A stretch of 64,000 bases of DNA from Adineta vaga (Eukaryota; Rotifera). The notes under the pieces were generated by a model, which did not search any database, was not told where the DNA came from, and saw only the letters and a program-made list of their open reading frames with translations. The translations under genes were made by a program, and so were the position numbers. Every line of letters starts with the position of its first letter. The first letter of the stretch is position 1. Positions 36,447-48,091 of this stretch are shown here, piece after piece. The DNA is taken from the NCBI GenBank assembly GCA_021613535.1, contig CP075497.1, positions 3,100,001-3,164,000 of the forward strand, given 5' to 3'.

Positions 36447-36722
36447 GATATTTTCGATATGTATTGTTTTTTTCTTTCATAAAACATTAGTAGTAAATGC
36501 AAGAATCTCATTCGACGACGGAAAAGCATTAGTATATAAAACTGTTATGAATCATATGATTCGTATTAAGTTAAACAAGTCATCTTTTTATGTAGAAACG
36601 AGAAGAAAAAAAACCTTCCTGAAAATGAAGATGTTCATTATCAAAAATGAATGAAAACAAGATGGAAAAAGAAACTGAACAATACAAGAATATTCTGAAT
36701 TAAACACAGTCATATAAATCAA

Positions 36723-39700
36723 TCATTTTTTTGATCGTTTTTTTCCCAAAATTTTGTCTTGAACTATGAAGGATGATTGTTCCACATTAGGTATTTTTCT
36801 CTTAAATGCTTGTCGTGTAACCATTTTCAATAAAGATGATTGATTTTCACCAGGACGTAAAACCTGTATGATGAAAAGGCACTTTTATTTTTATCTGAAT
36901 TGGTTTTGTATTTCAAAATATGTATACAAGAAAGAAAAAAAAAGAAAGAAAGCTGAATTAAGAAAATAGCACAGGATAAATCAATCGAAATCAGTATTAT
37001 TTTTTCACATATGAAAGTATACGTATATATAAAATCACAAGCAGCATGAAATAAAGTACTTCTATTATTTATTAAGGTGAATCGATGATTAATGAGCGAC
37101 GATAGCGAGCATACTCGATTCTCACCTTTCGATTGGATGGTGATGAATTTCGAATGGGTGTTGTCCAAAGATTTTGTTCTTCAATAGGACGCATTTGAAC
37201 AGCTTGATACCATTTTGGCCAAAGACGATAGTATGGTTGATTTGTTAAATTGTTGGAATTACTTAGGTCAATAGCACGTACGACATGTGCATCAAGTTTT
37301 GTTGGTTGAGAACTAAAACAAAACACATTGATAAAATTCTATTAAACATATTGTTATCAGTTTCTACCCAGCAAGAAAATAATGCCATTTATCGATTTTT
37401 GCTTTATCTTCTTTTGATATATCTACACTTGTTTGCGATGAAAACATAGTTGGTGTACTTGAAATTGATAATGATCGTTGTGTTAAATCTTGAATCGATT
37501 TTCTCATTGTTTCATTCAATAAACCTGATGATGATGAGGAGGATAGATAATTATTATTATTTTGATTAAGTTCAGTGTGAGAATGATATCGTCGGATAAT
37601 CGATGAATCTGATGCTGAAGATAAATTCGGCCAAGAATTTGATCGAATAAGTTGTTCTCTAGAAGATTTATGTGAACGACGAGATTGTCGACGTTTTGGA
37701 CAAACAAGTCCAATTAAACTTAATCGTGATGCAGGACGAACTTTCTGTTGATATCGATGTAATTCATATTGATTTTGTTGAATTTTATCGATTAATGCAC
37801 AACCTGATGGACTAATAATTAATGTAAATACCATTGTTAAACTATTCAATAGAGGACGAGTAAATAATGGTAAAATCGTTTTATTTTCTGTTGATAACCA
37901 TTGTAATTGATGAATAATATTTGTTTTAATCAATTGTAAGTCGTTATTTTGTTGATTTTCAAATCCACTTACTTCTAAATAATGACGATAATTTCGATTT
38001 AATATAAAATCATTAAGATCAAATAAATCGATTAATGAATAGAATGATTGAATTAATTGTGAAATTGAATTGAGTATTGCATCATGTTCATTGGATGTTT
38101 CTTTTTTCTCCGTCGACAAATAATGACTAGAAAACTTTTCGAATTGATCAATTGTTTTGAGAATTTGTGAATGTAAAATTCGTTGTTGAAGATAATATTC
38201 TAATAATCGAAGACCATCAGTAGAAGATAGATTGATATATGTATTAAGAAATGGCCAATATTCACACCAATTAATAGAATACGTTTCTAATGCATAGCTT
38301 CGAGCAACACGTTCCCAACCTTTTTCAGCATCACTACGAACAATATATATTGGACTTTTGGGTGAAGATAGAAAACTTTGTGCACGACGAGCTTGACCAC
38401 GTGTTGAAGAATTCACCGATGTGTAAAATTTCATAGCCTAATAGAAAGAAAGATTGTTGATTAGGTTCGAAAAATGATTCTGACTCTTCTCTGTAATCTT
38501 ATTGTTAAAGATTTAAAGTATATTATGCTGTATATGTAATTAGTACTATTTACAAGTATTATTCGCAACTTTTATGGAGAAATAATATTTGAACGTACAT
38601 CTCCTAACCTACTTGGGAAATCTTGGATACAAGATGATTTTTCTAATAAATGTTTGAGAGTTTCTCAAAGATAAATGGACTAAATTTCATACTATTCTAT
38701 TTAGAAATATGACATGGAAGAGTTTCGTCTATTCTTTTTTTTTCTTAATAATGATAAACGGAATCTGTATAATCAATCATTCTATAGGTTCAGTATACTG
38801 AATAAAAATGAATTCGAATCGGTAAATGATATTTACTAACCAAATCATAAGTTGTTGGACCGGCAAAGGCAATTAATATCATTTCATTATCACATTCAAT
38901 AGGTAAATTTGTTGATGCTTGTTGAATAGTATTCAAAAAAAGTTTAAATGCTGTCTCATCGATTGGTTTGGAAATAATTTTTTCCATTGTAATCTTTCGA
39001 CTATAAATTGGAATATAATACGTTGCTAAAATGAATCAATCTTACAGTGAACACAAACATCAAATGAAATCTTACATTCAAATAATTGACGAATTTTCTT
39101 TTCTTTTGATTTCTCTTTTGCACGGCTACAAACAATCTAAAAAAATCAAGTCTTTCAAATCTTTTCTTTTACATATCTTACATCACGCGCTATTGAACCA
39201 GCTTTATTTATTGCATCTCGACTACAACTTGGTTCGTCAAGTAAAGCAGATACAGCATCATAATGTCCAAATTTAGATGCAAGATGAAGTGGTGTTTCAT
39301 TTTGCTATTTAAATACAAAAGAGAAACACATAAATATTGTTGTTTTAACTTCTTTTTCGCTAAATGAAATTTTCATTTACCATTTTATCAGGTGTATTCA
39401 CGTACATATCAAGAATAAATTGAATGCGTTGTTGTGTTTGTTCTTCAGTATCATTAACATAAAGTCGACGTATAAAATGAACATTTTTAATGGTTTTTAT
39501 TAACAAACGAATGATCCCTGATTGACCAGAAAGTGCTGCTACATGCATACTATTATATCGAACTGAAATCTAGAGAAGAATCCATGTTATTTGTATTATT
39601 TTCAGACAGAAAACAACTTACTTTAACAATTGTTGGTGAATCACCACTGCTTATTAAATAACGAGGATTTGTCCAAATTAATCGTTCAAATTCATTTTCA

Positions 39701-40198
39701 TCACCTTTTTCTGCAAGATTATAAAGTTTCGTCAGTTCAGATGTTGGTACATCACTATATGGTAATTTTTCTACATCATTTGTCACTGGTTTTGATGTCT
39801 GTTCAATAGACATATTTAAATCGATGTTATTCGTTGAATTATTTCGAGTTTGCTGAATAAAATTCTCAGCATCATCACGATTGGCAAATATTTTCACTCG
39901 GCTATTATGTTTACTATATTTTTTACAAAGAATGAAAGCACTTTTCATATCATTAAAGACAAATTGATTTTCTAAATTAAAAAAAAAACGAAGGATTTCT
40001 ACTAAAGAAAATGAGAAAAATCATTTTACCAGTTGTTTCGACATCGGATGGAATCCATACTGCATAATAATGTGAAATTATTGGTGGATTCTGATCAGTA
40101 TTTTGTTCATGAGTTTCATCATCATTGAGACAATCAAAAAATTGATCATCGTCAGCGACTGTTATTGGTTCTTTGCTACGAGAAAATAGATTACCCAT
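36723..40198 (-). CDS. ANKLE2: ANKLE2-like ankyrin protein without LEM domain
   Basis: ANKLE2 promotes nuclear-envelope reassembly by controlling BAF phosphorylation through VRK1 and PP2A. Family blocks in order: SHYYAVWIPSDVETT and KIFANRDDAENFIQ (viroplasmin-like segment), LIWTNPRYLISSGDSPTIVK, NSMHVAALSGQSGIIRLLI, YVNTPDKM, TPLHLASKFGHYDAVSALL (ankyrin), YYIPIYSRKIT, MILIAFAGPTTYDLAMKFY, and EKGWERVARSYALE...WCEYWPFLNTYINLSS. Next comes a C-terminal WPKWYQAVQMRP block. A last exon at 36723-36863 (VLRPGENQSSLLKMVTRQAF...) is joined by a donor at 37125. The vertebrate N-terminal membrane segment and LEM domain are absent. Instead the protein starts MGNLFSRSK, a consensus N-myristoylation sequence. 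The intron at 38437-38841 (about 400 nt) is the largest. Confidence 0.87.
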
Positions 40199-41053
40199 CA
40201 ACCGATATTAAATCTAATGAGAAAAATAGAAAAATAACTGATATAATTGAAGGGAGATGTGATGATAGATATTATTACTATTAGTTATGAATCATAGGAG
40301 CCTTTTTTCCTGCCTGACTGTTTGTTTTTGATTGACAAACGAAAAGAAATGATTCTTTTATTATAAATCCGATAGATATCGCTTTGGAATGAAAGAATGT
40401 GTTTATAGAGAAAAAAAGGGAGAAAATGCGGAAGAATAAGGGAAAATATTTAACATTTCAAATATCAGAATGAAATAATTTAAATGTTTGTTTATATTAA
40501 TTAGACTATGCCATTCTAATACGAAATATGGTCTGATTAAAATCATTCGAAAAATAGAAGCACCTGTTAAATTTCATATTTAGTTTATTTTTTCTTTACA
40601 TAATTTTAAAAATAAATTTTTATCAGATATCAATTTTAATCGTTCGAATGTTCTCTTTGTCAATAAAATGATTTCCAAATGTATCAATTCATAACAATTT
40701 GACATTGTCTCATTCAAGAAAGATAAAATTTTACAAGAATATGAATAAGAATGTCTTTCGAAATGCAGTAGAATCAATATATATATATAAATATATACAA
40801 AGTTTGTCAAATCGACAAAATGAACAGTTGAGAAAAGAAGAAAAAAAAGATAGAAGAAATATATATCACTTAACTTGTAAATCTAAGCGTCGAATTCATC
40901 CACATAACAAAAAAAAGTTTTCATCAAGAATTAACATTTTGATGTTCTATCTAAGCGTATCGAAAGGAAAAGAAACAGACAAAGATATCCGAAAGCACTG
41001 TTGTGTATTAAATAAGAAGAAAAAAAAACAGATATACAAGCGCAATAAATCGA
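40199..41053. other. Spacer between ATG13 and ANKLE2
   Basis: About 850 nt between two minus-strand genes. It is A+T-rich with a TATA-type repeat near 40780-40800. Open frames on both strands are low-complexity and overlap one another, so none is called. It probably holds the ATG13 3' UTR and the ANKLE2 promoter. Confidence 0.5.
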
Positions 41054-42596
41054 TTACTCAGTTGTAAATAAAGAAGCTTTATGGGTCGTATCCAATGTAC
41101 CAACAAGCTGATCGAATTCTTCGACTTTTGATTCAAAAATGCGTAATTCTTCATTCAATTGATTGATAGTTTCACTTAGTGATGGTTCAACAATAAATGA
41201 TTCAAGCATTGGAGGTTGTTGACATGAACGAATAAATAATGCTAAATCATCTGTCGAATCACTTTTACCAAAAAATGGTTTCTATGAAAATAATCCGAAA
41301 TAGATTTCATTCGATTAAAATCATAACCATCACTTACAACTTCAACAAGAATAAAATCATCCGGTGCTGTTTCATTTTCTGAATCACCACTTGCATAAAA
41401 ATTACTCTTTACATTATGTTCTTGTTGATGATCATGATCCATTGAATGTTGTTGTTGCTGATGTTGTTGCATCATAAGAACAAATGGGAGATCATTATCA
41501 TTTGTACGTGAATATGAACCAACATTGGAAGGATATGTTGTTGTACCAGGTGTTGCAAATGCAGCACGTAATTTACTATAAAAAACTTTATCTGGTGTTC
41601 TAAATAAGTTAAGACAAAATATGAGATGGTTCTCTTCTCTCTTTCAAATGAAATTTACCCATGACTGGAAGAAACTGAATCACAACTAGCATGTCGTCGT
41701 TTCATCACTTCAATTGGCGAACTTTTTGGTACACTGGAATTATGTTCTGATGGTAATTGAGCATCATTATCACTAAAATAAACTTTTTGAATAAATCTCA
41801 TTTTCATTTTTCATAATCTTCTTACTCTTCAACACTTCGTTGTGTTTTATCCAATGAAAAATGATCAGTTTTAATATCAATACCAAATTGTGTTGTCATT
41901 GCATTCATTCCATTTTCTATTTGTGGCGATGACATTGTTAAACGTGTACGATAGGCAACATTTAAAACAAAACGTCCAATCGGTGTAACAATACTTCCAA
42001 TCGTTTTCTTCGAATAATGTTCACCAAGATGACTAACAATGGGTTCTCCAGTATACATTTTATAACAAATAATATATTTATCTGCGGATTGTTTTCGTGA
42101 CAATTGATATGTTGGTGTTGCACGTGTACAAGCAAGTAATGATCGGAGGACAATGCTCATACGATTATAAATATTGAATCGAACACGTTGTGCAGGATCT
42201 GATACGGAATCATCGAAAGAAATGCACCATGTTTCTAATGTAATTGTATCACAGTCGGGTGTGCGTAGAGATATTTCGACACAAAATGGACTATGTGGTG
42301 AATCGATAAGAAGATGTTGAGCATCGCCTAAACATTTCTTTGCATTGACAGTTACTTCTGGAATGTCTTTGATGGAAAGATGAAACTAAACGAAATTGAT
42401 TGTTTATTTGATAGATGAAAAGAAAAGAGTCATATTTTCTTACCCATTCATTGCCGGAATAAACAGGTTTAGATTTGGTAGTTTTCTTTTCACCTAATCG
42501 TGATTGAACAATAATTTGTGCAGCTTTGACTAAGAAAAATTTGGTAAATTTTCCCAAAGCTTCATAATCTTCATTACTCAATTGATAATCAGACAT
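41054..42596 (-). CDS. ATG13: Autophagy-related protein 13
   Basis: Regulatory subunit of the ULK1/ATG1 kinase complex that starts autophagosome formation under TOR control. The N-terminal HORMA domain is clear: FTKFFLVKAAQIIVQSRLGE, FHLSIKDIPEVTVNAKK, CVEISLRTPDCDTITLETWC, YNRMSIVLRSLLACTRATPT, YQLSRKQSADKYIICYKMY and GSIVTPIGRFVLNVAYR. A disordered Ser/Gln-rich middle follows. The C-terminal TAPDDFILVEV and KPFFGKSDSTDDLALFIRSC parallel the human DDFVMIDFKPAFSKDD segment. The end is VEEFDQLVGTLD plus a short tail. The ATG is preceded at 2 nt by TTTTAG. COX5B lies upstream on the same strand. Nutrient regulators TSC1 and ATG13 both lie in this window, but 12 kb apart. Confidence 0.92.
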
Positions 42597-42753
42597 ATCT
42601 AAAACAGAAGTAGGAAAAAAAATGTTTCGTACTCAATGAATGAATGATTTCTATGAAAAGCTTGTATTGCAATGATCCTTTTGAATGAAGTTTTATAAAA
42701 ATGAAAGAAAAATGTCTGTTTATTTTCTTTTTTCTTTATTTTAATTTGACAAC

Positions 42754-42773
42754 GATGATGATGATGATGATGA
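42754..42773. repeat. (GAT)n microsatellite
   Basis: Seven GAT units between COX5B and ATG13. In the opposite frame it reads as poly-His, which is an artefact. Confidence 0.7.
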
Positions 42774-42850
42774 AAAACCAAACTAAAGCGAAAAATATGT
42801 GAGAGAGAAAGAAGGACTACGATAGTCTACGAATAGAAAAAGGACGAGTC

Positions 42851-43640
42851 TTAATGTGCGGCTGGTTTTTGCATTTCTTCAGTAATACCAAAATCACTCA
42901 AATCAACATATTGTCGTTCAGTTAATTTGAACCAATGACCTAAAGGAGAAAGAAAAAAAAATCATTCAACACATTTAGATATCAATGAAAACGTACCACA
43001 GTAACATCGTTTTGGTTCACCACGATGAAGATGCATCCATTTCAAATGATAGACATCTTCATTACCTATAAATAAGTGATTTTATCAAAATATGTTTTGT
43101 TTATTGAGAAAACTTTATTCATAAACTTACAAATACAAGCCATCAGTCGTTTATCATTGCAGCTTGGTAATAGATTTGGATTATCTTGTGTACTGTTCGC
43201 AATACGTTTAACTGGCATCATGTCGAAAGGATCATCGTATCCTTTAAATTTCTACATATAGAATTTAGAAAAAACTAAAATATATCAATTAATTGTCTTA
43301 TTTTGTCTCTAACCATTGCATATTCAAAACGACGTTTGTTAAGAATAATATCCCATGGATTTGGAAAACCTTTATAAAAGAAAAAAAATCACATGTATCA
43401 TTCAAATGTTTGGAATAAACATGTACATGTTTACTTACGGACTTTGCCATCATCGGGCGGTAATGGTCGTTGACTCATTGGTGAACGACCATGATCATCA
43501 ATTGGTGTTGAAACCGCAACAGGTTCTTCGCTTTTCTTATTTCCACTAGATGAAGCTTGGCGGATAATAGCTAATGCATGAACACGAGGAAGTGTACTAA
43601 GAGTTGTACAACGACCAGTAGCAGCTAGATGAGCTAGCAT
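42851..43640 (-). CDS. COX5B: Cytochrome c oxidase subunit 5B, mitochondrial
   Basis: Nuclear-encoded zinc-binding subunit of respiratory complex IV, on the matrix side of the inner membrane. Four exons on the minus strand. The start MLAHLAATGRCTTLS begins a basic, Ser/Thr-rich presequence without acidic residues for ~27 positions, as expected for mitochondrial import. The mature part has GFPNPWDIILNKRRFEYAM, KGYDDPFDMMPVKR, DKRLMACICNEDVYHLKWMH and LHRGEPKRCYCGHWFKL. The paired cysteine motifs of the zinc site (CIC and CYC) are retained. An acceptor-like CAG lies 1 nt before the ATG, so the extra in-frame residues upstream are probably not coding. Confidence 0.88.
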
Positions 43641-44050
43641 TCTGTTATGTATTTTTTGTAGAAAAAAATTATCTAAAAGAAAACAATTATGAACAATTTC
43701 TAGAGTATGGAAATACGAGAACAAGAACAAGGAAAAACAGATGAATAATGATGGCTTGTAGGAGAATGATTTCGTTTTCTTCTTTTTCCATTGGATAAGA
43801 ATAGACTAATAGAATTGTATTGATTTAGTTATGCATTTTTATTTTATCCTAAAGTATCATCTTATAGTTCTCTACAATAGTTAAATAGAATTGACCAGAG
43901 GAAATTTTTTTTAATTTTAATAATTCATCAACATGTCATCGATCAGTCAATAGTAACCATATCGATAATGGCGATTAGATATTCTCTTTACCGGTACCGC
44001 ACATTCACATCTACGAGATCGTCATTCAATACAAGTTCATAGAAGACAGA
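43641..44050. other. Shared promoter region COX5B / tectonic
   Basis: A 410-nt spacer between divergent start codons. No coding frame is supported. A short GC-rich palindromic ACCGGT with flanking GGTACC lies near 43992-44000. The region must serve both genes, but no specific element is assigned with confidence. Confidence 0.4.
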
Positions 44051-46754
44051 ATGATCATAATGACTCGTATTCTGATCTATTTTTTCATTATTCTTCAACT
44101 TTATTCAAGTAATTAATGTTCATTTTTATTGAAAAAATAGCAATCTATCTGACCGTTGTGTGTTATCTTTAGATATTGTATTCTGTCAACGTAGTTTTAC
44201 AAATCCTGCTGTTAGTGATCCAGCTCCTTGTGCTTGTGATCTACGAGCAAATAATTGTGATTCGAATTGTTGCTGCGATCCAGTTTGTTCTCCGATTTCA
44301 TTGAATTAATAGTTATTTTATAAAACGTTTCTTATTGATTTAGGACTGTAGTGATGATGATCTGCGTGTATCTCCAGTATGTCAATCAGTTCGCACTAGT
44401 CGTTCTTCTACATTAAAAGAAGAAAGTCTTGCAAAATGGAATTGTTCAAATACAACTACGGCTGCATTATATGATTATTTTCCATTTGTTTGTGTACAGG
44501 TATAAGTTCATTATTCAAAAATTTAAAGAAAGAAAACATGATCATAATAATTGAGTTATAGCTATCACTCACTGAAGTGATTGGTTCCTATCATTCGACC
44601 GAGAATGTACAATCTATAAAAAGTGCCGACGACGTAACTAGTTTACGTTCAACATTTGTTACTGAATATTCTGAATTATTTCAATCATCAACACTATCAT
44701 CATCTGTTCCTACAGGAGGCTATACTGCAAATTCACCTGTTCTACAATCATCATCAACAATATTTACATTACCAGGAAATTTACTTGGTTTTACATGTCA
44801 AGACAATGTTCCGGTTGTATTTGGAGTCAATCGAGATGTTTATTGCACAACAACTGTATGATTATCATTTTTTTTGTGTGAGCAATTTCCAATGATAGAT
44901 TTTCTTTTGTCAATTTTTAGTCAAATTTATGTACTCAAATCAGTAGTATAACATCATTAAACAGAAATGGTAGCTCAACTTCGACGGTACCTATTAATTT
45001 TTTCGCAAAAGCATATACATCGACGACTACTACTGCTACAACTTCCACGCAGGAATATTATTTTCAAAATTCATATAATCTAAGTATCACTGATACTTCA
45101 TCAACTACTGATACAATTAATGATTATTGTCCCGGTGAACATCCTGTCAGTCGAACCCAACGTTATCGTTTTGTTTGTACTGCAACAACTGGAGATCCGA
45201 CATGTTCAAACTATCAAATATGGAGTGGATGTCCATTACGAGATTCTTTTCAATATAGTTCAATCAATGATACATTTTTCACAGCTCGGAGTTCATCCAC
45301 AGATGATTCGATAACTTTTACTGCTTATAATTCTGTAACAAGTATAACATGAAAATCTTTGGAATTTATTTTATATCGTTTTTTTTCTACTATAGCGATA
45401 TCTTGTCCAAACAATATCCGACGAGTTGTCTATCGTTTTACCTATTCATCGGCAGATAATACTATTTCGGCTGTTGACGCATATGTACTGTATAATCCTT
45501 TATCGACTACACCACGAATCACAATTGAATGGGTTGATACAGCTGATAGTACTATATTATCTACAAATATTCCTCGTAAGAAATCATTTCTTGTCTTTAT
45601 ATAAGAGAGTGTATCACTGTTTTGATATAGGTGGTTATTTCAGTAATGAAGCTCTTCAATTTCGTCGTAATAGTGCTTCTTCTGACGTATCTGCATTAAT
45701 TCCAAGTAAGTTTCTTTTAGTCTACTTCAGAAAAAGTGTTTTCTATCTTGTTTTTTTTCTCTCCAAATCTATCAAGGTGCAAATGGTTTATGTATTGATG
45801 CAACTCGTCAAACTCTTCGTTATAAACAAAGTACTACATCATATTGTTCAATTCAATTACAACGAAATACTATCCAACAAGGATGCCACAATTTAAAGTT
45901 CGTTTCTCGATTTTCCAATAAAATTTTCTAAATTCTTATTTTGATAGACTGAACCTTTATCTTTATTTAAATGTCTTCTTTGCTCCAGCATCGCATGTTC
46001 TTGCCTATCCCAATGTAAATGCAACAACTATTAAAATAAGGTATGAGATATCTCGGTAAAAATTGATTTATATTTCGAATTTCTTTTATCAAGAGATGAC
46101 AATCAAGATTTAATCGATCTCGATCGTATTGACGTGACACGTCTTAATAATCGATTAACTAATGATACTATTACGAGATCTAACTTTCGAATACCTGGTT
46201 ATACAGTCTATGATACGACACAAACTCTTCCTATTTGTTTCAACGTTCCATCAGGAATTTATATCGAATTTGGTTATGTTCGTATTAATATCAGTTCAAC
46301 ATTATCATACGAACGAATTGTTTCTGTTCAATATAAGTAAATGTTTCTCTCTTGTCTTCAACAGTTATTCTACATGTTTTCTTTTCAAAGCTATACATAT
46401 TCCGATTGGCAATTTGATTGTACAAGTGGATCTTGTGATAGTACGTCAACACAACAATATCTCATATCATTTCAATCAAATTTCGTTGATTATACAAGGT
46501 ACTATTTTCAATTTTTGAGAAGAATTCACTTTGTAATTTCTCATTTTAGTCGTACACTTGGTTTAAGCGATACGAAAAGAATAGATATAACATCAGCAGA
46601 TAATTATATTGAACATTTACTTTGGCTTATAACTCCTGAATATCTTGGTGAACCTGGCTATCGAAAATATACAATTGCAATGATTCTCATCTTTACTGGA
46701 ATTTGTGTGATTGTCATGCATGTTTTACTATTTGGAATAATGTTTCCATTTTAA
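44051..46754 (+). CDS. Tectonic (ciliary transition-zone protein)
   Basis: Member of the tectonic family (TCTN1-3), part of the MKS/B9 complex at the ciliary transition zone, which gates entry of membrane proteins into cilia. It starts with a hydrophobic signal peptide (ILIYFFIILQLYSS). The diagnostic cysteine-rich motif CACDLRANNCDSNCCCDPDC is formed when exon 2 joins exon 3 by the donor at 44283 and acceptor at 44343. Next are Ser/Thr-rich, glycosylated segments, then later blocks such as NDYCPGEHPVSRTQRYRFVC and the YSDWQF segment near the end. A C-terminal transmembrane helix (IAMILIFTGICVIVMHVLLF) ends just before the stop. About ten introns of 50-60 nt. I cannot decide which of TCTN1/2/3 it matches. 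Ciliated rotifers are expected to keep it. Confidence 0.85.
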
Positions 46755-46899
46755 ATGAAAAAACAAAGACAGATCTGTTTGTTTGTGTTTTTTTCTCTTT
46801 TGTAGAAATGTTTCATAGAGTTTATTTAAAACGAAAAAGAATGAATGAAAAACCAGAATAAAACTGTTGATCTTGTTTATAATTATCAGATGAAAGCAT

Positions 46900-47977
46900 T
46901 TACGAATACATATTACTTGTTTGTGTTGATGCTAAACGAATCAATTGTTTATTTGTTTTGTCAGTTAGTTGAATATAAGATTTTAATGGTGTTGATATAC
47001 GATCTAAAATTCGTTGTAAAAGTTTCAAAGCATCTGCATTTACCGATGAATGACGTTGATAAACAACAAGAACAAGAACCGGAATATTTGCTCGATTTAA
47101 TTTAGTAAATACTATTGAAAGAAAAACGATATCTTTAGGTGTGAGAGAATAAAAGAATGACTTACAAGCAGCGGATAAACCTCGAATTGCATTCGGAGGT
47201 TGAATTGGTTTGATTGTTTGCGTAATTTTCTCATCGGTTGGAATTGTTGATGATTTTATATAACGAATAAATAAATTAGATTTATTTTCTAATTCACCGG
47301 CAATTGTTACATAATCCATTGATAAACGTGATTGAATAATATAAACCGGATTTGTTGATGAAAGATTTGATAAATTAAATTTATTCAGAATCTACTTTTT
47401 TTTATTCAAAGAATAATAATTATTTCTTTCGGAATTCTTTCATTTACCTGTTCACTAAATGGCCAAATTCGATCGGATTTAATTGAAGAATTCAATTGAA
47501 TTAATATAAATGAACTTGATGCTAATCGATAAACTCGATCGACATTTTGTGTCGAATATTGCTGCGTTTTGATTTGATCAAATGATTTTGTTTCATTACC
47601 ATCATCACCCGTTGCTTTCTCATCCGTTCCATATCCAATTAATTCCATATCATAATTGCACAAAACATGAGTAAAAGCAAATGCTAACGAAATTAAACTA
47701 TAGATTCATTTGAGTTATTTTCAAACCTACCTGAAGCAGTAGCACCGAGAGCAATTAATAAAGATGAACATGGAATTTTCACATCATCATTTTTCAAATC
47801 ATCTCGCCAAATAATTGAAAATGGTAATCTAAAGAAATCGAATGTCTTCAATTTAAATTTATCGATAATAACTTACTTATCTGGATCTCGACTCGATCGC
47901 TTTTGATCTTCTTCATCACTATCGATCGTTTCAATTTCTTCTGATGGTACATCACCATATCCATATAATGTTGACAT
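46900..47977 (-). CDS. PSMG1: Proteasome assembly chaperone 1
   Basis: PSMG1/PAC1 works as a heterodimer with PSMG2 to guide assembly of the 20S proteasome alpha ring. The N-terminus MSTLYGYGDVPSEEIETIDS is acidic as in the family. The middle has SSLLIALGATAS, which corresponds to the human KFIIAIGNNAVAF strand, then YRLASSSFILIQLNSS. The C-terminus LIRLASTQTSNMYS closely mirrors human LKKLMTTNEIQSNIYT; this C-terminal Tyr-x tail is the HbYX-like element that contacts alpha subunits. The remaining sequence has diverged, so the assignment rests mainly on the two ends and overall length. It is the last gene of the minus-strand run, 114 nt after the ADAM17-like gene. Confidence 0.72.
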
Positions 47978-48091
47978 CTCAAATGAAATATAGAATTCTA
48001 TCAAATATATATATCAATATTTTATTTCTATTTAATTAAAAGTAACTCTCAAGAGAAAAAGAATCTGACATCGAACAAAGAAACAAATGTT

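Noticed and set aside
42599-42781. ORF starting with a poly-His run
   Set aside because: Translation of the (GAT)n microsatellite between COX5B and ATG13.
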